From Scytonema sp. RU_4_4 (GTDB taxonomy: Bacteria > Cyanobacteriota > Cyanobacteriia > Cyanobacteriales > Nostocaceae), in contig JAAUSC010000008.1 of NCBI GenBank assembly GCA_012031965.1, forward strand, positions 1-64,000: 64,000 bases of DNA, in the 5' to 3' direction. Under the pieces are notes generated by a model that ran no database searches, was not told where the DNA came from, and was given only the letters and a program-made list of their open reading frames with translations. Below, piece after piece: positions 57,501 to 64,000 of this stretch; within the stretch, counting starts at the first letter, position 1, and every line of letters starts with the position of its first letter. The translations under genes were made by a program, and so were the position numbers.

Positions 57501-60341
57501 ATGCATTTATCTCATTTTGTTCGCTTTGGCGCGATCGCATTGATTTTGTGTTTATTAAACGCCTCAGTTTATGAGGGAAAACGACCACTTGTACGCGGTC
57601 GTTCTAACACCGTAAGTCATTCTTTTAGAACACTCTTACAAGCACAAAAACCTGAGACTCTAAAGAAAGAAGCAGAGCAACTATATAAACAAGGAGTTGA
57701 CCAATACGATAGCAGTCAGTTTCAAAAAGCTATAGAAACCTACCAACAAGCGCTAGTTCTTTACCAAAAAATAGGTGACAAAAAAGGTATTGGTGACACA
57801 CTTAATAGTCTAGGAGCAGCTTCCAAAGAGCTAGGTCAATATCCGCAAGCACTGAAATTTTATCAGCAAGCGTTGGCGAGCAGTCGAGAAGTCGGTGTTG
57901 GCAAAGTTCCCGACAAGGAAGAACAGAAAGCAACTGGAATTATCCTCGATAATATTGGGTTCGTTTATCAGTCTATGGGAGAGTCTTCCCAAGCACTGAA
58001 ATATTATCAGCAAAGCCTTAACTTAATGCAAAAAATAGAAGATAAACTAGGTGTAGGCTCTGCCCTGAATAGTATTGGTGGAATCTATTACGAAACAGGA
58101 CAATATTCCAAAGCACTTAAGTTTTTTCAACAAGCTTTGGTAAGTGTCCGAAAAGCTCAATCCTCTCTAGAAGAAGCAAATAACCTTAATGGTATTGGGC
58201 TGGTTTACAGCGAATTGGGTCAATATTCTCAAGCACTCAAATTCTATCAGCAAGCTTTAGCCATTTGGGAAAAAATTGGTGACCAAGAAGGTGAAGCCAC
58301 GACTCTTCATAACATTGGCTTTGCTTATAACCAGATGAAGAAATATTCTCAAGCTCTCAATTATTATCAGCAAGCTTTAGCAGTTTTTAGAAAAATAGAT
58401 AATCAAACAAAGATTGGTAGCACTCTCAATAATATAGGATTTGCTTATCAACAATTAGGACAGTATTCGCAAGCACTCAAATCTCTTAAGCAAGCGTTGA
58501 CAATTCTTCAACAAGTAGGAGAACGTACTGTTGTTGGGCATACTCTTGATAGTATGGGAAGCGCTTATAAAGATATGGGCAAAGATTCCCAAGCTTTAAC
58601 GTTCTATCAGCAAGCTTTAGCAGTCAGTCGAGAAGTTGGTGACCGACCTGCAGAACGAATGACACTTGGAAATATTGGGGATTTACTGGCGCGGCAAAAC
58701 AAGCCACAATTAGCAATTATTTTCTACAAGCAATCTGTTAATGTGACTGAAGCCATACGCACTGAATTGCGATCGCTTCCACAAGAACAACAGCAATCTT
58801 ACACTGCAACTATTGCTGATAATTATCGCCGTTTAGCTGACTTACTGCTGCAACAAGACAGAGTACTAGAAGCACAGCAAGTTTTAGATTTACTCAAGAT
58901 TCAAGAACTAAATGATTACCTGCGTGATGTTCGGGGGAATGAAAAAACTTCCAAAGGAGTTGAGTCACCGTCTCCAGAACAATCAATTAATCAAGGGTTG
59001 AAAGCTATAGCTGACAAACAAATTCAAATCAGCAGACAACTCAGCGAACTGCAAAAAATTCCACCAACTAACAGGAAACCTGAAGAAAAGGAAAAAATCG
59101 TCGCATTGGAGGCAAATCTTCTCACCGAATTTAACCAATTTATTGACAGCCCAGAAGTGAATGCTTGGTTAGAACAGCTTAGCCCAAAAGCATTACAACA
59201 GATTGTACCATTAGGTTTTCTAAACAGCTTGCGAGATAACTTGCAACGTCTTAACCAAAACGCTGTTCTGTTGTATCCGTTGATTTTAGAAAACCGTATA
59301 GAATTGGTATTGACAACCCCAAAGACACCACCAATTCATCGTAGTGTTTCTATAAAAAAAGAAGAACTCAATCGAGCAATCGTAGATTTCCGTAGCGCCT
59401 TAGAAACTCCTGAATCTAACGTTACAGTTCCAGCCCAAAAGCTGTATGAATTGTTAATTAAACCGATAGAAAAAGAACTGGCAAATGCAGATGCTAAAAC
59501 AATTATCTATGCACCTGATGGACCATTACGTTACATACCCCTAGCTGCTTTATATGACGGTAAACAATGGTTAGCGCAGCGCTTCCGCACTAACAATATT
59601 ACTGCTGTGAGTTTAACAGATCTTGATACTCAACCTTTACCTAAAATAAAAGTTTTAGCGGGAGCAACGACACAGCGTCATGTCGTACAAATTGAGTCTA
59701 CTTCATTACCATTTAAAGCACTAGAATATGCAGGAGCAGAGGTCAAAAATCTCGCTACCATGATGCCAGGAACCAAGACACTTTTAGATAATGAATTTAA
59801 CCGCCAAACAATCATTCCTTATCTAAATATCTACACAATTATTCATATGGCAACTCACGCCAAATTTGTCAACGGTAAGCCAGAATACTCTTTTATTTTA
59901 ATGGGCGATGGTGATTTAATCAAGCTATCTGATATTCAACAGTTATCTTTGCCAAATGTAGATTTGGTTGTGTTAAGTGCTTGCGAAACAGCAGTAGGTG
60001 ACCAAATAGGTAAAGGAGAAGAAATTTTAGGTTTTGGTTACCAAATACAGCGTACGGGAGCAAGAGCGGCGATCGCCTCTTTATGGTCTGTCAGCGATGG
60101 TGGAACAGAAGCTTTAATGAATGCCTTTTACGCCTTCTTAAGTCAAGGCAAAATGAGCAAAGCAGAAGCTTTACGTCAAGCACAAGTTGCAATGATTACA
60201 GGCGACTACTCAGGGATAACTCAAGACCAAGACAAAGGAATTCTCAAATCTACACGCGAGAAACTACCAGCAAAAGTAGCTAATCGTTTGAGTCATCCTT
60301 ATTATTGGGCACCTTTCATTTTAATTGGTAATGGTTTGTAA
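57501..60341 (+). CDS. TPR-CHAT domain protein (caspase-like peptidase), exported or anchored
   Basis: A 946-residue protein. An N-terminal hydrophobic segment (about 8-25, FGAIALILCLLNAS) suggests export or membrane anchoring. About nine to ten TPRs follow (about 45-430), most of the form YSQALKFYQQALAxxxKIGD. A helical linker (about 430-640) precedes the C-terminal CHAT domain (about 640-946). The catalytic pair of caspase-like peptidases is present: His786 in IIHMATHAKF and Cys828 in VVLSACETAVGD. GARAAIASLWSVSDGGT and AEALRQAQ near the end are also typical. CHAT proteins cleave after specific residues in signalling or cell-death systems; the substrate here is unknown. The gene lies 166 bp after the short TPR frame. 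Confidence 0.93.
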   Translation: MHLSHFVRFGAIALILCLLNASVYEGKRPLVRGRSNTVSHSFRTLLQAQKPETLKKEAEQLYKQGVDQYDSSQFQKAIETYQQALVLYQKIGDKKGIGDTLNSLGAASKELGQYPQALKFYQQALASSREVGVGKVPDKEEQKATGIILDNIGFVYQSMGESSQALKYYQQSLNLMQKIEDKLGVGSALNSIGGIYYETGQYSKALKFFQQALVSVRKAQSSLEEANNLNGIGLVYSELGQYSQALKFYQQALAIWEKIGDQEGEATTLHNIGFAYNQMKKYSQALNYYQQALAVFRKIDNQTKIGSTLNNIGFAYQQLGQYSQALKSLKQALTILQQVGERTVVGHTLDSMGSAYKDMGKDSQALTFYQQALAVSREVGDRPAERMTLGNIGDLLARQNKPQLAIIFYKQSVNVTEAIRTELRSLPQEQQQSYTATIADNYRRLADLLLQQDRVLEAQQVLDLLKIQELNDYLRDVRGNEKTSKGVESPSPEQSINQGLKAIADKQIQISRQLSELQKIPPTNRKPEEKEKIVALEANLLTEFNQFIDSPEVNAWLEQLSPKALQQIVPLGFLNSLRDNLQRLNQNAVLLYPLILENRIELVLTTPKTPPIHRSVSIKKEELNRAIVDFRSALETPESNVTVPAQKLYELLIKPIEKELANADAKTIIYAPDGPLRYIPLAALYDGKQWLAQRFRTNNITAVSLTDLDTQPLPKIKVLAGATTQRHVVQIESTSLPFKALEYAGAEVKNLATMMPGTKTLLDNEFNRQTIIPYLNIYTIIHMATHAKFVNGKPEYSFILMGDGDLIKLSDIQQLSLPNVDLVVLSACETAVGDQIGKGEEILGFGYQIQRTGARAAIASLWSVSDGGTEALMNAFYAFLSQGKMSKAEALRQAQVAMITGDYSGITQDQDKGILKSTREKLPAKVANRLSHPYYWAPFILIGNGL

Positions 60342-60348
60342 GTGTTCA

Positions 60349-61380
60349 TCAGTTTACTTTCTTAAGTATAATGCGATTGCGTCCCTCTGCTTTTGCTTGA
60401 TAAAGCGCCTTATCTGCTGCTACAACCAAAGTTGTTAAAGAAGATTCAAAACTGGGGAGTGTTGTGGCTACCCCTAAGCTCAGGGTGACGTAATGACTCA
60501 CGTTAGACTCGGAATGCTCCATTTGCAGTTCCCTCACTCCGGCTTGTATACCAGCCGCAACGTGAACCGCACCAGCAGCATGAGTGTTAGGCATAATCAC
60601 AGCAAATTCTTCACCACCGTAACGCGCCACTAAATCCTGATTTCTCTGAGCCATACGGTTTAAGACAGTAGCAACCTTTTGCAAACAAGCATCTCCAGCC
60701 GGGTGACCGTATTTATCGTTGTAAAGTTTAAAATAGTCGATATCGCATAGAATCAGTGATAAAGGCGATCGCTCTTGTACTAAGTTCAACCATTGAACAT
60801 TTAAATAGTGGTCAAAGCGGCGACGATTAGCTACTCCAGTTAATCCATCTATATTGACAAGTTCCTGCAAAGCATGGGTCGCAGCCTCAAACTGTCTGTA
60901 CAGTTGTGCTTGTTGCAGTAGCCTTCGTACACGCTGACGTAAAACAGCCCAGTGAATTGGTTTGGTAACATAGTCGCTTGCTCCTGCTTCAAAGGCGCGG
61001 TCTACTGACTCAGGGTCGTCCAAGCCAGTAATCATTAATATGGAAGTACTATTGCAAAGTATTGAAATCGCACTGTTGTTCAATGAATCTTCCGCCACTG
61101 GATTGGCGAGTGTTGAGTTACCAAAATTGTTGGATATTTTGATCAGTTGCTTACAGCAGGTAAAGCCGTCCATAATTGGCATGACAGCATCTAGCAAAAC
61201 CAAATCCGGTTTGACAGATGCGTATACATCTAGACACTGTTTCCCATTACTGACCTCGACGACTCGATAGCCTTCTTTTTCCATAGCTTCACGCAACAGC
61301 GTTCGCATAGACTTGTCGTCATCCACTACGAGAATTACAGGAGTTTCGTTGGTTATGGAGAATGGGTTTGTGCCTGACAT
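60349..61380 (-). CDS. REC-GGDEF response regulator (diguanylate cyclase)
   Basis: About 343 residues. The receiver (about 10-150) has VILVVDDDKS and phospho-Asp in VLLDAVMPIMDG. It contains an unusual 25-residue Asn/Ser-rich insertion (NNFGNSTLANPVAEDSLNNS) before the strand ILMITG. The GGDEF domain (about 180-340) has an intact active site, RYGGEEF, and RNQD five residues before it, the inhibitory I-site. It should make cyclic di-GMP when phosphorylated and be subject to product inhibition. Starts at 61416, 61389 and 61380 are possible; I chose 61380 (MSGTNPF). Convergent with the TPR-CHAT gene (7 bp between stops). Confidence 0.9.
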   Translation of the reverse strand: MSGTNPFSITNETPVILVVDDDKSMRTLLREAMEKEGYRVVEVSNGKQCLDVYASVKPDLVLLDAVMPIMDGFTCCKQLIKISNNFGNSTLANPVAEDSLNNSAISILCNSTSILMITGLDDPESVDRAFEAGASDYVTKPIHWAVLRQRVRRLLQQAQLYRQFEAATHALQELVNIDGLTGVANRRRFDHYLNVQWLNLVQERSPLSLILCDIDYFKLYNDKYGHPAGDACLQKVATVLNRMAQRNQDLVARYGGEEFAVIMPNTHAAGAVHVAAGIQAGVRELQMEHSESNVSHYVTLSLGVATTLPSFESSLTTLVVAADKALYQAKAEGRNRIILKKVN

Positions 61381-61695
61381 GAGTTGCATTCCATAGAAGG
61401 CAAAAATACTAAACAATATATACGTAATGACGTGGAATGGTTACGCAGTTACATAACACTATTACTGATACTTTTCCGAAAAAACTGACTTTCTATAATG
61501 AACACAGAATGCAAACAGTACAAATATTCCAGTATCCTATGTTACTATTAACTGCTCTTGTACCATTATTTGCTCAATTGCTATGAGCAAAACTTGTAGT
61601 AGATGACTAAGTTGCACTATTTAAAAAGCACTTAAAAAGTTATAATAAACAATCTTTTATAAAAAGAAAACCTATTTAAAGTTACGATTTTTTCT

Positions 61696-61956
61696 ATGCC
61701 AGACCCATTAATGTACCAGCAAGATTATTTTGTCGTTTTGGAAACCAACCAACCTGAACAATTTCTTTCTGCTCCAGAGTTATTAGAGAAGCTCAAGGGA
61801 ATTTTACACAAATTGAAATTTGAGGATTTGCCACTCGATTTGCGCTCTTTTGACTCCATAGAGATACAAGCAAAATATTTAATCGATACGAGTTGCGAGT
61901 TAGATGTTGGTTCTGGGCAATATTTGCAGTGGTATGCGGTTCGTTTAGAAAAGTAA
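61696..61956 (+). CDS. chlororespiratory reduction protein 7 family
   Basis: An 86-residue soluble protein of the Crr7 family, known in plants for assembly or stability of the chloroplast NDH complex and conserved in cyanobacteria. Recognised from the overall sequence (YFVVLETNQPEQFL, LPLDLRSFDSIEIQAKYLIDTSCELD, YLQWYAVRLEK) and length. ATG 61696. A small inverted repeat (ATGAGTTCTTAGT / ACTAAGGACTCAT, 61976-62012) separates it from the convergent DUF2854 gene. Confidence 0.85.
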   Translation: MPDPLMYQQDYFVVLETNQPEQFLSAPELLEKLKGILHKLKFEDLPLDLRSFDSIEIQAKYLIDTSCELDVGSGQYLQWYAVRLEK

Positions 61957-62022
61957 ATATGTCTTTATATGAGACATGAGTTCTTAGTCATTAACAAAAA
62001 ACTAAGGACTCATGAATCATAA

Positions 62023-62571
62023 CTATTTTTTAGTAACAATTAGCGTCAGTTCAATTCTTTCTGATTCTGGCTGTGTCACTTTTACCTCTACTCCAGGACC
62101 AAAAAAACTGGTCATTTTTTCCTGCTTTTTTTGCCAAACATCTATTGGTACCGATGGCGAATCAAATTCCAAAATTAAAGCATAAGCTCCATTAATTTCT
62201 GTTTCTTGTAATCCTGTGACAACTGGTATATCATCGTCTGTAGAACCAAGACCCAGGAATGAGAGCGCTTCGTATAAATGCACATCTTGACCGTAGCGAT
62301 ATCGAGTAATGTCTTGGCGAATTTTGTTTTGAGTAGGAGTTGCTTCCTGCTTTCTAAGTGTCAACACTTGTGGCGTCGTAGGTTGACTGAAGGGCACAGG
62401 CTTAAGCTCATTAGCTTTGAGTGCTAACCCTCCTAGTAGAAGAGGAATTCCATAAAAAAATCCGACAAGATTGAGTGTAGCATTATTAGCAGCGTAGGCA
62501 GCAATACCGATGATAGTCAAAACACTGCCGATACTTATGCCTAGCGTTCCCAAAGAAATTTGGCGTAACAT
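62023..62571 (-). CDS. DUF2854 membrane protein
   Basis: A 182-residue protein with two N-terminal membrane helices (ISLGTLGISIGSVLTIIGIAAYAA and LVGFFYGIPLLLGGLALKA) joined by a short loop. A soluble domain follows (about 80-182) with ITRYRYGQDVHLYEALSFLGL. This matches the DUF2854 family conserved in cyanobacteria and plastids. The function is unknown. It is convergent with the crr7 gene, with about 66 bp between stops. Confidence 0.87.
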   Translation of the reverse strand: MLRQISLGTLGISIGSVLTIIGIAAYAANNATLNLVGFFYGIPLLLGGLALKANELKPVPFSQPTTPQVLTLRKQEATPTQNKIRQDITRYRYGQDVHLYEALSFLGLGSTDDDIPVVTGLQETEINGAYALILEFDSPSVPIDVWQKKQEKMTSFFGPGVEVKVTQPESERIELTLIVTKK

Positions 62572-62810
62572 GATTTTAGTTCGTTATGAATTCCTAGTAC
62601 CTTAGTTTTTCTATCATCGGTGATAAGGAACAAGTTAGGGAAGAGCTTAAACTCTCCTTGCTTTGAAAAGCAGGGAGAATTTAAAATTTGATAACAGTAT
62701 AAAATACTACTTAATTTTGTTCTGACTCCCGAATTCTGGGTTCTGTATTCTTCTCAAAATATATTATCGTAAATTGAAGTAGAGGAGAATTCAAGATAGG
62801 AACATAAAAT

Positions 62811-62990
62811 ATGGATGCACAGATGATAAAAGAACGGGTAGTAAAAGTTCAGAGTCAACGAGAGTATTTACTGAGTCTCTTGGAACAACCAAACTTGGGA
62901 ACTTTGAGAATTGATGTCAATCAGGCTCTAGAAGAAATGGATGAACTGGTTGATGAATTTAGACGCACCTTTCCCGAAACAGAAATTTAG
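62811..62990 (+). CDS. small conserved-looking protein, 59 residues
   Basis: ATG 62811 opens 59 codons ending at TAG 62990 (MDAQMIKERVVKVQSQREY ... FPETEI). The protein is acidic and helical, with heptad-like spacing (MIKERVVKVQSQREYLLSLL and ALEEMDELVDEF), so it may be a coiled-coil adaptor. Codon use is ordinary and a hairpin terminator with TTTT follows at 63026-63067. AGAGGAG at 62781-62787 lies too far upstream to be its ribosome binding site. I believe similar small proteins occur in other cyanobacteria but cannot verify this here. Confidence 0.65.
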   Translation: MDAQMIKERVVKVQSQREYLLSLLEQPNLGTLRIDVNQALEEMDELVDEFRRTFPETEI

Positions 62991-63025
62991 CTGAATCTCA
63001 ATATGCGACAGAAATCATAAAAAAC

Positions 63026-63067
63026 AGCGTCGGTGAAACTGTAACTGACAATTTAACCGACGCTTTT
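63026..63067 (+). terminator. terminator after the small gene
   Basis: AGCGTCGGT (63026-63034) and ACCGACGCT (63056-63064) are perfect 9-bp complements followed by TTT. It lies 36 bp after the stop of the 59-codon gene. Confidence 0.7.
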
Positions 63068-63147
63068 CAAGACCTCTATATTCCCTCGTTCCAAGATACT
63101 TAGTTTTAGATTTATCAAGCTACTTTGCTGTATCATTTATCTTGTTG

Positions 63148-63555
63148 TTACCAACTATTGGCTGCACCTTGTCCTAACTTTCTAACCAGAGCAATAAGTT
63201 CGGTTGTTGGTGTGTCTTTCTTGCAAAAAGCGTCCAAACTACCCAATTCCCTCGTTTCCTGACACTTAGTGTCTTCCACAGAGGAGTAAGCAATGATTTG
63301 GGTATTTGGAGCAATAGCTTTGATATGACCAGAGGCACGCCAACCATCCATGACTGGCATATGTAAATCTAGTACGATCACGTCAGGGTTACAGCGTTTA
63401 ACCATCTCTACAGCTTCTTGACCATTGCTGGCTAAACCAACAACTTGAATATTTTTCTGCCCAGAAAAGGCTAATTTTAGGGTTAAACGGGTCAGTTCGT
63501 GATCGTCAACTACTAGAACACGCAATGTAGAAGGCTCACAAGATAACATTAACAT
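63148..63555 (-). CDS. single-domain response regulator
   Basis: A 135-residue stand-alone receiver: VLVVDDHELTRLTLKLAF (acidic pair near 17-18), phospho-Asp in VIVLDLHMPVMDGW near 64, Ser in AYSSVED, and Lys in FCKKDTP (K109-type). No output domain follows, so it acts through a partner or a phosphorelay. The sequence is of the NarL/LuxR-type receiver class. No kinase gene is adjacent. ATG 63555, with 63549 and others possible. Confidence 0.88.
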   Translation of the reverse strand: MLMLSCEPSTLRVLVVDDHELTRLTLKLAFSGQKNIQVVGLASNGQEAVEMVKRCNPDVIVLDLHMPVMDGWRASGHIKAIAPNTQIIAYSSVEDTKCQETRELGSLDAFCKKDTPTTELIALVRKLGQGAANSW

Positions 63556-64000
63556 CCACGTTAAAGAAAAACGACTTATGATAACCTTTACAGTTTATGA
63601 GAATAGTTGCTTACACTTACTCTATCTAATGGTTGAATAACTTATGTGTTTCTATGGTAATTAGTTAGATTTTAAAAAAAATTAAAGTTTTCAAGAAGAT
63701 TTAGAATCAACTAACTATCAAGCTATACAGCAGTTTTGTTTGAGTTGTGAAATCAAAGTATTAAATAAGGATGAAGAAGTATCTCCCTCACTCGCTGCTC
63801 AAAAATTCACCCATTTGCTGCCTGCGGCACGCTGCGCTAACATTCAAAGTATGCCGTACGGGCACGCTACTTTGCAATTCGCAACTCCTGTGCAAGAAGC
63901 GCAAAAAAAGTTTGAATTTATGTTGAATTTATGTTGAATTTATGCTGAATTTATAATGGGTGAATTTTGAATTGTTTATGAAGTGCCCTCATCCTTGTAT
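63556..64000. other. region at the window end, no convincing gene
   Basis: AT-rich DNA with a repeat patch at 63820-63900 (CTGCCTGCGGCACGCTGCGC, GTACGGGCACGC). A frame across it at 63740-63937 starts at TTG and consists largely of translated repeat. The tail has repeats of TTGAATTTATG. Nothing is annotated as a gene. Confidence 0.45.

Noticed and set aside
63740-63937. 65-codon frame at the right end
   Set aside because: It starts at TTG, has no ribosome binding site, and its middle third is translated dispersed repeat.

Overview
The window comes from a filamentous, probably heterocyst-forming cyanobacterium (Nostocales-like). The evidence is the many HIP1 octamers (GCGATCGC), arrays of 7-bp tandem repeats, and cyanobacterial genes: petH with a phycobilisome-linker domain, phosphoribulokinase, an atpD-atpC pair, a CAAD/CURT1-type membrane protein, Crr7, a DUF2854 protein, a Ser/Thr-His dual kinase and a TPR-CHAT protein. 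It is ordinary chromosome sequence. I see no rRNA, tRNA, CRISPR array, complete IS element or prophage.

Layout. 0.4-7.6 kb: a Tat-exported two-domain multicopper oxidase diverges from two consecutive energy-coupling-factor metal transporters. The first is CbiMNQO. The second is a CbiM-PDGLE fusion with its own Q and O subunits. A Fur/Zur-like palindrome lies in the divergent region. 7.6-16.4 kb: a lipoprotein, a DUF1361 membrane protein, a divergent PEP-synthase-like protein whose linker is built from repeat DNA, an MgtC-like protein, recF, and a LysR regulator divergent from a beta-propeller protein. 16.4-20.5 kb: atpC and atpD separated by a dense repeat block, then a 1.2-kb leader region with a structured-RNA candidate ahead of infC. 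20.5-24.6 kb: aminotransferase, YjbQ, FAD monooxygenase and a membrane protein. 24.7-32.8 kb: a 2005-residue Ser/Thr-His kinase followed by a hybrid kinase whose first codons are displaced by a one-base frameshift. 33-35.5 kb: a peptidoglycan-binding protein and mtnP.

35.6-41.0 kb (minus strand): a four-gene nitrate/bicarbonate-family ABC transporter. Residues of the binding protein favour bicarbonate (CmpABCD) over nitrate. 41-51 kb: pentapeptide protein, CAAD protein, SLH protein, hom, petH (with a leader hairpin and an internal start for the short isoform), prk and metK. Cmp, PRK, FNR, Crr7 and CAAD give this half a carbon-fixation and electron-transport flavour, although they are not one operon.

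52-61.4 kb is the most system-like part: a histidine kinase broken by a one-base deletion at a HIP1 site, a membrane Ser/Thr kinase with TPRs, an anchored TPR protein translationally coupled to it, a short TPR remnant, an exported TPR-CHAT (caspase-like) protein with an intact His/Cys dyad, and a REC-GGDEF diguanylate cyclase. The window ends with crr7, a DUF2854 protein, a 59-residue conserved-looking small gene and a single-domain response regulator.

Two themes recur. First, short palindromic or tandem repeats have entered coding sequence in frame (CbiM fusion, PEP-synthase-like protein, peptidoglycan-binding protein, perhaps Hom). Second, two signalling genes carry single-base deletions that displace or split them. 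Assignments rest on reading motifs by eye; no database search was run.
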